A DNA stretch of 64,000 nucleotides from Abelmoschus esculentus (lineage: Eukaryota; Streptophyta; Magnoliopsida; Malvales; Malvaceae), in NCBI GenBank assembly GCA_035048815.1, contig JAUCBN010000036.1, positions 4,970,001 to 5,034,000 on the forward strand, written 5' to 3'. Of the stretch, positions 31,495 through 43,805 are shown one piece after another. A model generated the notes under the pieces. It did not search any database. It saw nothing but the letters and a program-made list of their open reading frames with translations, and had not been told where the DNA came from. Within the stretch, counting starts at the first letter, position 1; each line of letters starts with the position of its first letter. The translations under genes and the position numbers were made by a program.

Positions 31495-32234
31495 ATTTTT
31501 GAATGAAATTAGGATGGATTCAAAGGAGGTCGAAGGGGAATCATCCTTTAAAAATTTAAAATTTAAAATTTATTTTTATATATTTTATATTTAAAATTTA
31601 TTTTTATTTTTAAAAGTTTTATAAAATTATCTCATTAAAATTTTATAAATTCGTCTTCACTAACATAAAAATTTTACATCGGTCTCTATGTACTACCCAA
31701 AATAACAAATATGTCCTACAAAAATACTAGGAATTTGTATCTAACTCAAAAATATCAGGACTCTTATTTTATAATATTTTTTTTATTTTCGGAATCACAT
31801 GAAATATTATTTAATTACACACTTTTACAATTTTCATAATATTTTATATAATTACACACAATATTAACTACTTATTATAAAGTGAGACGAATATCAATGC
31901 AGTGTTTCATATATTTGGCTTTATATTTTATACTTCTTGCAGGCTTGACTTGAATATAATATTTAAATCTATACTTATTAAACTTTGACTTGTTATAGAT
32001 CGTTTCTTTAATATTATTTAATTGTTCTCTAGATTTTGTGGTAGCATGGTTATTGGTCAAATTGGGTGCAGTCCCAGACAAAGAAAAGGTAAAGCCGTCT
32101 GTCGTTGTTCAAAATAAAATAATACGAGTACCAATTTAGGGGGGAAATTGAAAAAAATTACGAAAAAAAAATTCAAGGGATATTTTAAAATTTAAAGGGA
32201 TATTTTAAAAAATTTAGATTTTTGCATACGTAAC
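31495..32234. other. AT-rich intergenic DNA, nothing recognised
   Basis: The open frame on the minus strand at 31875-32081 has no family resemblance. Confidence 0.4.
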
Positions 32235-32752
32235 TATGGGTGAGTATTAGACTGAATCGAGTTGAGTCAAAAAATTTCGAGTTATTCGAGTTGATAAGTC
32301 ATATTTTATAATTCAAACTTTATTTGAATTTTTTTGTTCGAGTCGAGTTTAAGAAATTCGAATCAAGTCTAGTTTTCGAGTTCCTATAAATATTTAATTA
32401 TAATTATTTATCATGTTATAATATGATTTGATTTTAATTTAAACGACTTTCTCTAATCATATAAGATATACATATATATTTTTTATATGTAGTAATATTT
32501 CTTTATATTTTTATATATCAATGTATATATATCATAAAAAATTGAAAGATTCGTCTCAAACTTAAAAATTAATCCTTTAATTACTAAAAATTTTGAGTTA
32601 TTCGAATTTTTATTTTACAACTTAAACTTTATTTTAAAAAATTTTGAGTCGAGTCGAGTCTATAAAATTTCGAGTCAAGTATTTTCGCCTCGAGTCAAAT
32701 TGAGTTTTTCAATTTTTTCGAGTCAAGTCGAGTCGAATTTTGCTCACTCTTA
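32235..32752. mobile_element. TCGAG-rich hAT-type MITE, copy C (best preserved)
   Basis: 518 bp. The ends are TATGGGTGAG and the complement of TAAGAGTGAG. An 8-bp flank, TACGTAAC (32227-32234) against TACGCAAC (32753-32760), has one mismatch and fits a hAT target duplication. It shares its core with the copies at 15740, 31012 and 62820. Confidence 0.8.
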
Positions 32753-34047
32753 TACGCAACGTTTTAAACCTGAGACTTGCTTAACCGGAACCAAACTGAT
32801 TATCACCTAAATCAATCATTATTGGTTTAAAATTTAAATCTTTTATTACATCGTAAAAGATTGAATATTATGTATATGTAGCATTTTTAACGTAAAATAA
32901 AAAATATTATATACGTATGGTATTTTTTTCATGTATAACGTAATAAATGACAAATTTTAAAATATTATTATATATATTTTTAATTTTAATCCTCTAATCA
33001 CCGTATATTCAACGAAACCATCAATTCAATCTGTGGTTAAATAAATAATCAGACTTATCATATTATTATTGGCAGGCTATTTGTTTCAAGTTGGATTTTA
33101 GGAAAATATTTTTTTTAATCACACTAGTTGTTTTGATAGATCATCCATCAAATTTTTAAAACATGTCTTAAGAATAAAACACATTAAATTATTCGATGAA
33201 ATTAAGAAAAATATATATTTTTAAAAAATAAATAAATGAAATTAAAAGATTAACACCAAAACTAAAACATTTACCTCCATAAATAAATAAAATTTAAATT
33301 AATTATATATAAAAACATTTTGTTTGCTGATAATTACATGTTTAGAATTATTTATAGCTACAAAAGTTACTTTTACTTAAAAACACTTTTAATAAAAAAA
33401 AATATTTAACTGCTAATTAATTGGACCTTAATACAAAAATTTGGAATGTAAACGGGCTACTAGTTTTGTTAAAATAATGTTTTTTTCTTCATAATATTAA
33501 AATATATTTTTAATATTTGATTGAATTATTATTTTAATTTTTATATTTTTAAAATATTTTAGTTTTAGTATTTTATTTTGAATTAAAATAATTATATATA
33601 AATAAAAATTGTTATTCAACGAACTATAAATAATTTAAAATAACTTGACAAAATGACACGTTAAAAATATTTTATATTTTATATAATTTTTAAAATTATT
33701 TTTATCTGATGTGTCGTTCTATAGTCATTATATTATTATTATCACGATGTACACTGTTATATAAACTCATCACATCATTTTAGTCATTTATCATTAATAG
33801 ATTATTAATTTATATATATAAATTATTTTTATTTAAAATAAAATATTAAAAATAAAAATTATTTTTAAATAATAAAATTAAAATTAAAACAACAAAACAA
33901 TTAAACGTTAGAGAATTCTTTTGACGTTATGTTATTTTTTTTATTAAAAGCTTCTCTCGCAATTTAATTATATGAGTTTGTTAAAGTATTTGCTTGTTTT
34001 GTAAGAAAACATATTAAATAAGTGATTCCAAATTTTCATTTGGGTAG
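32753..34047. other. AT-rich intergenic DNA, nothing recognised
   Basis: Very AT-rich, with many short A/T homopolymer runs. No ORF or repeat boundary that I can support. Confidence 0.4.
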
Positions 34048-34507
34048 AAAAATTATATTATGAGTAAGTTTTATTATATTATTCATGAGATCAATTATTA
34101 AAAATTATTTATTTTATTATTTTTTTATGTTATATTTTTCTAAGTGAATCTTTACTCATATTTATTGTTAGTTCATTTTTAAAAACAGTTTTTCAATAGG
34201 AAGACTCACTTGGAAAAATATATAACATAAAAAATAATGAGATAAATAATTTTTAATGGTTGGTCTCAGTGGTGGATCCAGAAATTTATTTGATGGTGGC
34301 ACATATGAAATTTTGGAATCTCAAAGTGAGCACAAAGCTTAAATATTAGAAAAACTTAAGGACTAGTTCATAAAAATTAAAAAAATAAGGATAAATATGT
34401 GAACTTTAAAAAGTTTAAAATGAACACGGACTCACCCTATTCAAAGCATGGATCTGCTACTGATTAATATCATAAACACGTAATAAAACTTACCCATAAT
34501 ATAATTT
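34048..34507. mobile_element. MITE-like inverted-repeat element near the SDR promoter
   Basis: The outer arms ATTATATTATGAGTAAGTTT (34048) and its complement (about 34475-34505) are inverted. A second inverted pair lies inside (34104-34160 against 34195-34268, AAAAATTATTTATTTTATTA type). It ends about 85 bp before the SDR TATA box. Confidence 0.6.
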
Positions 34508-34592
34508 CGTTTTAGGCCCCAGGCAAAAAAAAGGAAAACCCTTTTCTTTTGCTTTGTCAACCAACACTAATTTAATAACAAATTCTTTCCCA

Positions 34593-34600
34593 CTATAAAA
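34593..34600 (+). promoter_or_regulatory. Candidate TATA box of the SDR gene
   Basis: CTATAAAA lies about 215 bp before the ATG at 34815, leaving room for a leader that may contain a small 5'-UTR intron (GTAAACAATA at 34694). Confidence 0.5.
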
Positions 34601-34814
34601 GCAAGTTGGGTAAAGGCAACACAAGCTACCTTCACAAATCTCTCCCCTCCATTCCTCTATTCTGATTCATTTCACCAGACAAGTAATATACAGGTAAACA
34701 ATAAACATTTCTTATCAATTTGTTGATTTATATCTTTCGATTTTCTTTCTGGGTTCTGTTTGGTTTCCTTCTTCCTTCAAATTTTCTGGTTGATTTGCTA
34801 GTTTGATGTTTAGA

Positions 34815-36812
34815 ATGGACAATCAAGCAAAGAATGTCTTAATCACTTCAACTGGAGATGAAATCTCAGTAAGCATCGCTTTGCATTTAGCCAGACGAGG
34901 TTGCAGGTTGGTGTTAATGGGGAATGAATGCTGTCTGAAGATTGCGAGAGAGAAGATCGTTGGTTCAGTTTCCGAGCCAGTAACAGTGGAGGTGATTGGA
35001 TTGGATATGGAAGATGAGGCAGAGGGAATATTTGATGAAGCTGTGGATAAAGCATGGAAAGCTGTGGGACATCTGGATGCTATGCTCAATTGTTATGCCT
35101 ATGAAGGTTGGTAATTGCCAATTGGCATCTATCTAGGTCACTAGCTAGAAATACTCTTTTGGATTATTATAATTAGGAGTATTAATCCATTTATTTTGGT
35201 CATTAAAATTAATTTTTTATTTACATCATTCAAATTTTAATTTATTTTTTATGATAAATTAAAGTTTTATTTTTTAAATAATTTATTTTTTAATTATTTG
35301 TTGCTAAAGCAAACTTATAATGAATGGAGTGATTATTATTCAAATTTAAAGGTGGGAAATTTTATTTTACTAAAAAATTAGCATAATTTGATTTTAAATT
35401 AATCTGTTATTTATTCAAATTTAAATGTAGAAAATTTTATTTTATTAAAAGATTAACATAATTTGATTTTAAGTTTATCCCTAATTAATTATTAATTTTT
35501 TAATATGTTATTATTAATGATCGGATAAACTTCGAATCATAATGTATTAATCATCTTTTTAAATAATTTTTTTCTACCTGTTAGAATTGAACAATGATAA
35601 TTTTCTTTATTAAAATTTTGTCTTGACAACCGTTGTATATTTGAAAAAGAAAATAAAGTTTTTTTAGAAAAAAAAGTTAACTTGAGATATCAACATTTTT
35701 TAATTAAATTTTTATGACAGTGTCATGAGTATTTTAATTTAGTGATTAAAATAAAAATATTTTTAAATTTATTTGCTATTGGTGTAAATTATATTTTTTA
35801 TACTCTAAAATATTATAAAATAATATTTATTTATATATATTTTTTATTTTTTAATAATATGTATATATTTTATAAATAAAATAATTTAAATTTATATATT
35901 TTTTAAAAGAACATCATTATTCTTTATTAGAACACTTGATGAATTTTAAATTACCTTTTAAAATCAATGAAAAGAACAGTTCAGATTAATTTATAGAAAC
36001 TGTTGTCAGTGATGGGCTAAAGTGGAAAGGTGATGTAGACCATCCCAAGTTTATAAATTAAGAATTAATTTGATATTATTATAAAATTAAGTAAAAAAGT
36101 ATTTTAAAAAATTAAATTTAAAAAGTTAGCATGGTATTAAAAAATATTTTTAGAAAAATAAAATATTTATTTTAGAAAAGAAACTAACCACTCTGCCTAT
36201 GCTAACCAGGGAAGATGCAAGACCACCTGCACTTAGCCGAAGAAGAGTTCCGAAAAATCGTAAAAATAAATTTTATGGCTCCATGGTATTTGCTACAAGC
36301 AGTCGGGAGGCGCATGCGTGATCGTAAATCGGGCGGTTCCATCGTGTTCATGACCACACTACTCGGCGCCGAGAGAGGGCTGTATCAAGGAGGTGCCGCA
36401 TATGGTTCGTGTCTGGCCGGAGTGCAGCAGCTAGTTAGAGTAAGTAAACTCCTGAGTCCTGACCTTTAGTGTCATAATTTGCTATCTGTAAGTAACAATG
36501 GCATTCTGTTTTTCGTTTCCTTGTTGTTATTAGTTATCAGCTTTGGAGATCGGGAAATACAAGATCAGGGTTAATGCCATTGCTCGTGGTTTGCACTTGG
36601 ACGATGAATTTCCCAAGGCTGTTGGCAAGGCCAGGGCGGAGAAGTTGGTGACAGAAGCCGTTCCTTGGCAGAGATGGTTGGATGTTAACAAGGATCTGGC
36701 TTCGACTGTGATCTATTTAATAAGTGATGGTTCGCGATATATGACCGGAACAACCGTATTCGTCGATGGGGCACAGTCGGTAGTCAGGCCGCGTATGCGG
36801 TCGTATATGTAA
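34815..36812 (+). CDS. Atypical short-chain dehydrogenase/reductase (FabG-like), three exons
   Basis: Exons 34815-35106, 36210-36439 and 36534-36812 give 266 aa in a continuous frame. I use MDNQAKNV at 34815 as the start; an ATG nine bases earlier is possible. The fold is a classical SDR Rossmann domain: VLITSTGDEISVSIALHLARRG at the N-terminus, LNCYAYEG where most members have NNAG, and a C-terminal ISDGSRYMTGTTVFVDGAQS block typical of FabG-like proteins. The glycine-rich TGxxxGxG loop is not conserved. The YxxxK catalytic pair is incomplete (YGSCLAGVQQ, with no Lys four residues on). The protein may bind nucleotide poorly or act non-enzymatically. The 1.1-kb first intron is AT-rich. Confidence 0.83.
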
Positions 36813-36863
36813 TCCAATCTCATAGCATACTGATATATTCAACCAGCTAGGTCTGAGAACGTT

Positions 36864-37200
36864 GTATGATTTGTTGAAGACATCGTAAACTCACGATTCA
36901 AACTCAGATCTATTTAATAAATTTGTTCGATTCGTTGGAAGTATTATAAATTTTAGAATTGTTTATGCATTGATAGTTTTATCAGATCCTGCCGTCAGTA
37001 TCATCTTAAATTATTATCTATTTTCTTCAATCACGTATGATTTGTTGAAGAGATCGTAAACTCAGACGATACAAACTAATATGATCGATTTGTTGGAAAT
37101 ATTGTAAAGTTTAGAATTTTTTACGAATTGATAATCTTGTCAGATATCCTGCCGTCAATATTATCTTAAACTATTATCTATTTTATTCAATCACTTATCA
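36864..37200. repeat. Tandem duplication of about 165 bp downstream of the SDR gene
   Basis: GTATGATTTGTTGAAGA...ATCGTAAACTCA starts one unit at about 36866 and again at about 37036. Both units end with CCTGCCGTCA...TATTATCTATTTT. The units are about 85% alike by eye. They are non-coding and look like a local duplication of the 3' flank. Confidence 0.65.
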
Positions 37201-37754
37201 TTCATAATCGATGTGATAGATTTTAGTTAGACATCAAACAACGAACACAAAACACTATATTCGTTCAACCAACCTATCACCTTTAACAGGTGCATATAGG
37301 CGAGGATTAGCCTTCTAGAATGTCCCGATTTTTAAAATTTTTTATACCCATATATATTCTGGGAGGACTCTTTCTCCCCGCACCATAATTCTTTAATTTT
37401 TTATTTTATATAGTTTTTTAATAATTGAAATAATTATAAATTTATTTTTCACCTTTTAATACTTATACTTTTATTTTTAATTTATAACCTTAAATTTTAA
37501 TTACGTATTTAAAAAGTATATACGAATAATCCGGAGAAAAGTTAGATTTTAGAAAATTGGGTAGATATTAGATAAATGAATTACGTGAAAGATATCTTTG
37601 GACACTATCTTATATATCTTCCCAGAATCACACGACTTATTTGCTGGAGATAGCGTGGGGGTCTTTTCCTAGGTTCCTAGTAGGTGAGGACATTGCTCAG
37701 GTACTTGGAGGGGAAGTTTTATACAGTTAAAAATGATTGTATCGAATTTCGTAT
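37201..37754. other. Intergenic DNA, nothing recognised
   Basis: AT-rich with a short, more balanced stretch at 37600-37720; no coding or repeat signature found. Confidence 0.35.
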
Positions 37755-38540
37755 AAAAATTTTAGTTTAAATTTTTGGTATAAAAATAATTTTAACTTTT
37801 AATGTTTATAATTTTTATTATTTTGGTTTTTTTTTGATAAATTTAGTACTTAATCTATATCTTTTTGACAAATAACTTATTTTTTTAACTATCATGATAA
37901 CTGAACCATTAAAAATCTAACAACGATGACATGTCATATGCATATGATAATATATTTTAAATAATATGGTATCTAACCTATCAAATATATATAATATAAT
38001 TTTATTCTAATATAAAATATAAAATAATTAAAATTCAAATAAAATATTAAAAAATTAATTATAAAATAAAATTTTACTAAACATTATCAACCCTAATTAC
38101 GATAGAATCAAAATCATATCTTAAAAAAATATGAACACAGTTCGAAATTAATTAAATTTTTTAAGATAGGATTTGGATTTTACTATAGTTAGGATTGAAG
38201 ATATTTAGTAGTCTTTTATTTTAGAATTAATTAATTTTTAATATTTTATTTGAATTTTAATTATTTTATATTTTATATTTCATATATATATGTATTTGAT
38301 AGGTTAGATGTCATGTCATTTAAAATATATTATCATATGCATATGACATGTCATAATCATTAAATTTTTAATGGTCCACTTATTATGTTAGTTAAAAAAT
38401 AAGTTATTTGTCAAAAAGATATAATTTAAGGACTAAATTTATCCCAAAAAAGAATAAGGGTCAAAATAATAAAAATTATAAACGTTAAGAGTTAAAATTA
38501 TCTTTATGCCTAAATTTTTTAGTATATATCAAAATTCTTA
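37755..38540. repeat. Large palindrome (fold-back element)
   Basis: The arms at about 37775-38115 and 38140-38520 are inverted copies. For example, ATGACATGTCATATGCATAT at 37928 is mirrored at about 38328, and TAACTTATTTTTTTAACTA at 37881 at about 38390. The loop is only about 25 bp. It is non-coding; a transcript through it would form a hairpin of about 350 bp. Confidence 0.8.
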
Positions 38541-39560
38541 TAAAATATCTAAACAATTTGTAAATATCGAATTTTTTTAAAAAATTTAATATACATAAAA
38601 AATTTATAACTCTTATAAGAAATTTAATAAAACTATTTTTGAACATGTCATTGTTTAATAAAACTTGCGATCAAGTTTTAGCACTGTCGTTAAGGACGGG
38701 GTTCTTTTAGTGTTTATGTTTTTTTTTTCAAGATTATTCCATTATTTTAGTTATGTAGTCAGAGACAGAGTTAAAATTTAGGGTTAAGGGGATAAAATAT
38801 GAATGTTTAGAAATAAAGAATAAATTCATAAAAATAATTTTTTAAAAAATTTAAATAAAAAAAATCAGAAGAGGAGTTTGAACTATTTTATTTAAGTTAT
38901 TGTACTGTAAATAAAATAAGTTGATGATGATAAATAGCGATAATAAGAAAGTAAAATAAACTAAAGTTAAAGGAAATCGAATTGAGATAGTAGTTGAGTT
39001 ATTGAGTCAAGTGATGCAGTCGTCGATCGATTTACCATGATAATTAATTTTTCATTGAATGTTTGATAAAATAATCATTAATACCTTCGGATCATTTTTA
39101 ATTGAAGAATCGATGATTATATATATACCTCGATAATACATCTTTGCGTTAACTTTGGATGGACATCATTGATCTATGAACTATTGTTAATCGTTAAAAT
39201 TCACTTCATGTCTTTTAAGGGGAATTAGTTTCCACTAATAGTGGTTTAAATAAAAATCATATCCACATATTTGTGAATATAATTCTTCCGAGCCTAGATA
39301 AATGGACACATTCAAGTCTCTTTCTTAAGTTTATTTGAAATTAAATAAAGAACCAGAAAATAAATAAACACTGAATATTAAATTAAAAAATAAAATAAAT
39401 CATTTGTTCATAAACATCGTAAGCCCGATAATCCAAACCAATTAATTTAATTTTTAACCAGATCGAAAGAAATCAATAAAAAAATTAAATTCCAACGTTA
39501 ATTTAATCAAAAGACAAAAAAGAAATAAAAAATTAGAGGAGTCAAACTCCTCCTTGAGTC
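38541..39560. other. AT-rich intergenic DNA, nothing recognised
   Basis: Low complexity; no supported ORF or repeat boundary. Confidence 0.4.
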
Positions 39561-40230
39561 AATCTCACTCTCATTCGTTTGTTGTTGTTATTAAGGGTTT
39601 ACTTTTAAAATTTATTTATTTTAATATTTTTATTACAGTTTTTTTTTTTAAATACTTGTTTTAGATTTTTCTTTTCTGATGTTTGTTAATAAAACATACT
39701 CTTAAATTCAATTTTGTCAATATTTTTTATCAGAAAATAACTCTTAGAATATATAATTTTTATTATTTATTATTAGTGGTCTAAATTGTTCAACAATTAT
39801 TATTTACGATCAAATTTTTTAATATTTATTATCTGAAGTTCAAATTTTTTAATGTTTGTCATCAGAGGTTTATTTTATTAAATATTTATTATTATAGGCA
39901 TATTCTTAAAATTTATTTTTTATTATTTGTTATTAGGTCTAAATTAGTTAATATTTGTTATTTGTGATATTTTTTAATACTTGTTATTTGATGATCAAAT
40001 TTTTTGATATTTGTTGTTAAAAGTTTATTTTCTCAGATATTTGTTATTAGAAACATACTATTAAAATTATTATTTTTTAATAATCATTAATAGAGATATA
40101 CGCTTAAATTTTATTTTTTGAATATATTTTACTAGGGGTCTAATTTTTTTAATAGTTATTATTTGGGGCCATTTTTTTCAACAGTTGTTATTATAGATTC
40201 AAATTTTATAAATGTTTTTTAATAATTTCT
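39560..40230. repeat. Degenerate minisatellite of TTTGTTATT-type units
   Basis: A word close to TTAATATTTGTTATTAGAGG recurs every 35-45 bp about fifteen times (for example near 39680, 39770, 39830, 39855, 39945, 39995, 40035, 40150). The units are highly diverged. Non-coding. Confidence 0.5.
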
Positions 40231-40719
40231 TATTATTTTAAAATAAATTTACTTTTATAACTATATTCATCTGAAATACATCACACATTTTTAAAATTTA
40301 TATACATAATTATTTTTAAATTACAATTATCTATTTTTAGTATTTTATTTATGATTAAATTTTATATTTTACAATATTAATTACTAGATTTGAATAAAAT
40401 GAGAATAAAAACATTACTTAAAACATAAAGCTATTAGTAATAATAATAAAAATAGAAAATTATTTTAAGAATGAATGATTTGACAGGAAAAAATTAAATT
40501 GATATAATTTTTTAAATATAAAATTTTACATTTTTTAAATTATTTTGATTTAAAATAAAATTGATAAAATATAAAAATTTAAGGACTAAAATTTTTACTA
40601 TAAATTTTTTTACTAGATATTCAATTATATTTTATCGAAGTTACCTGATTATAACTAAAATATTAATCGAATGATTCAGTTATAAATTTTAGTAATTAAA
40701 TAATGGATGAGTCTACCAC

Positions 40720-41455
40720 GTGCGTCGAATATTGTTAAACACCACTAACGATGAACACCGCTGAACACTATTAAATTAATTAATAAAAATTAAAAATTCC
40801 AAGTACTAAATATATAATTTAAAATAAAATTTTAAATAAATTATATATATTATATTTTAATTTTTTAAATAATTTATTTAAATTATTTTTAATCTAAAAA
40901 TAAAAAATATTAAATAAAAAACCCTAAACTCAAAGGCTAAAAGTACTAAACATTAAATCCTAAAATCTAAAACTCTAAATCATAAACTCTAAACCCTAAA
41001 ACAATAAAACCCTAAAACCTAAAAATATAATCATACCCTAAACCCTAAAATAAAAAATTAAAACTCTAAAAAATATAAACCTTAAACTTGGAACCCAAAA
41101 TTAGTTTAAGATTTAGGGTTCTATAGTTTTAGGTTTAGGGGTTTTGATTATTTTAGGGTTTAGATTTAGTGTTTATGGTTTATTTTAGGGTTTAGAGTTT
41201 AATGTTTAGTGATTTAGGTTTTGGATTTTGGTTTTAGTTTTAGAGTTTAGGATTTTTTATTTTTAAAAATTAATTTAAATTAGTATTTTATTCAATTATT
41301 TAAAAAATAAAATAAAAATATATAGAAAGTAATTTAATAAAAATTTTATAATTATATGTTGAGTCCTTAAAGTTTTTAATCTTTATTAATTAGTTTAATA
41401 GTGTTCAACAATGTTTATCATTAACGGTGTTCAGTGGTGTTCGACGCCCATTATA
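40720..41455. repeat. Inverted-repeat element with telomere-like inner arms
   Basis: The ends are inverted: GTCGAATATTGTTAAACACC at 40724 and the complement of GGTGTTCGACGC at 41435. The inner left arm (40920-41060) is full of CCCTAAA-like words, and the inner right arm (41110-41260) of TTTAGGG-like words. The arrays are degenerate and in opposite orientation, so this is not a chromosome end. Non-coding. Confidence 0.65.
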
Positions 41456-41720
41456 AAATTTTCCTTAAATAATATAAATATAATTTTATTTTTTAAATTT
41501 TATTAATAATTGAATAACTTCCAATATATTTTACCTAAAAATAATTTAAATTTTGGGTACAAAGAAAGCCCATAATTAACGATAGAAAACTGCGAAATGA
41601 GCCCAAAACTACAATTTTTCAGTTGCAGCACCTACAGCCAATAAAGAGATTCAGTCTTTCAATGCTGTCTTTAGGGTACTAAACAAGAAAAGGGGAAAAA
41701 GCAAGTGAAAAAGAGCAGCC

Positions 41721-43805
41721 ATGGAAATGTCGAACGAACTCGATAGACTGATATTTTTCGAGCAAGCTCGTAAAATTTCCGAGGCTACTTACGCTTCCAA
41801 TCCTCTAGATGCCGATGTACGATTCCTCCTTCCTTCGATCTTTTCTTTGCAATTAAAATGATTGTTTTGGCTATTTTGTAATTTTTTTTGTTGCCAGAAT
41901 CTAACCAGATGGGCCGGAGCTTTACTGGAGTTGTCTCAGTTTCAAAGCGTCTCAGATTCTCAGAAAATTATTCAAGGTTTTCATATATATATATATATGA
42001 ATCTAATAATTTATTTTGTTGGCTATTGAAAATTAGTTGTAATTAGTAGGGAAATTAATTTAGATTTGGTATTGACTATTATTAATATATATATTTTTGA
42101 AATAGACGCTATTTCGAAGCTAGAAGAGGCTTTATCGATAAACCCTAAAAAGCATGATGCTTTATGGTGTTTGGGAAATGCTCAGACTTCAATTGCGTTT
42201 CTGACTAACAAGGAGGACGAGGCAAGGCCTTATTTTGAAAAGGCTGCTCAATATTTCCAGCAAGCTGTTGATGAGGTAATTTAGTTTTCGTTTAGAAAAG
42301 ATCAGCAATCGTAGTTTTGATTGTGTATTTGTATGTATTTTTTTAAAGTTTTTTTTAATTGTTGCTTTGTTATGGTACTTGTAGGATCCGACCAATGACA
42401 TTTACCTCAAATCTTTAGAAATATCTGCTAAGGTACTTTCCTCTCTCGCTTCTCTTTGTTTGGTTATTCTTTGGTAATGCTTGTGTTTCATGTGACAACT
42501 TGGTTTAATTTTTTGGTGGAAGTGTGGTATCGCCCTTGTCCCTCATTGGTTGGGAAGGGGGTGTTATGAACTATTCTTGTGCTGTTAACTACTTTGGTAG
42601 TGATTTTCTTCGGAAACGTTAACTGCTGATTAGTTTGTAAATGGTCAAACGGTCAAACCATTAGAAATTTCGCCCTTCAACCAGAGACTGGAGGTATCAA
42701 TTTCAAAGTTTAATCTGAGCTGTCTCTAGCTTGTTCGTTTTTATCTTCTTAATTTTTGGTTCACCAAATGTCTTTGGTTGTTTATGTGTTACAAGTTCTC
42801 TTTTTTCTTTTATTCACAGGCTCCGGAATTACACCAGGAAATCGTTAAGCATGGTTTAGGTCAACAAACGCTTGGCGCTGGACCATCTACCTCTACATCC
42901 TCCAGTTCAACAAAGGCAACCTTCCAATTTCTTCATTTCATGTTTCTCTTCTTTCTATCTGCACTCTCTCTTCCCTCTCGTTTCTTCTAATCTCCATATG
43001 GATTATGCTGTAATGTGCTCTTAATTGATTGAAGATTTTTACACTGTTTTCATATGCATTTTAGAAGAAATTGCTGTGGAGATAATGTGTGATATTATTT
43101 GCAAGAGAAATTTTATACAATTGCCAAAGGACCAATCTTGTTTCATGCATTATGTCAACAATATGCATAAGGCATTTAGACAAATACGTCTAAAAAATAA
43201 GATGACTGAAATGAGGAATGCTGCTTAGAAGCTTTTGTGCTTTGGAGGCTGGAGCCAATTTGTTTTAATTAAAGCAATTGAAAGCCATAAAGCATGCAAA
43301 GGATCACAAATACATTTAAACATGTAATACGCAGTTTATCTCAAAATGCAAACGTTTCAACCAGTTGAGATAAGAATTCATGTACCTCACTTATGTGGCT
43401 TCTTTTTATCTGAGCTGATGGATTTTCTTCATTCCCCCGAAATGCTTTTGTACGTGATGAATAAAGGGATTATTGTGCTGGGAATATCATTCTGGCTATT
43501 TTCTTGCATACTAGGTCTTGGATTCTAGGCATGATTGTTTAAAACCATGTCATTGTCTGTTTCATTTGAAGTTCTTATTTTATGTACTTGTGTTCTGTCA
43601 AGCACATGCTCTTGCGTAACCAAGCCTTGTTTTTCTTATATATTCTCTGTTTTACCTTTTGCAGACTGCCACAAAGAATAAGAAAAGTAGTGATCTCAAA
43701 TATGACATATTTGGATGGGTAATTCTTGCTGTTGGCATTGTTGCATGGGTTGGATTTGCAAAGTCACAAATGCCACCCTCCCCACCACCACCTCCCCCAC
43801 GATAA
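41721..43805 (+). CDS. TOM20: Mitochondrial import receptor subunit TOM20, six exons
   Basis: Exons 41721-41816, 41898-41976, 42106-42275, 42385-42432, 42820-42915 and 43665-43805 give 209 aa, normal for plant TOM20. It is an outer-membrane receptor that binds presequences in the TOM complex. The sequence starts MEMSNELDRLIFFEQARK, contains the TPR-like region with LEEALSINPKKHDALWCLGN, and ends with a C-terminal tail anchor (DIFGWVILAVGIVAWVGFAK) and a proline-rich tail. This plant topology is reversed relative to fungal TOM20. Intron 5 starts with GC (AAG|GCAACC) rather than GT; no GT donor keeps the frame equally well. The gene looks intact. A decayed copy of its last exon and 3' UTR lies 3.7 kb downstream. 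Confidence 0.93.

Noticed and set aside
39560..40230. CRISPR-like array
   Set aside because: The repeated words are degenerate with irregular spacing, and the DNA is a plant nuclear genome.
40920..41260. Interstitial telomere or chromosome-fusion site
   Set aside because: The repeats are degenerate, oppositely oriented and enclosed by transposon-like inverted ends.
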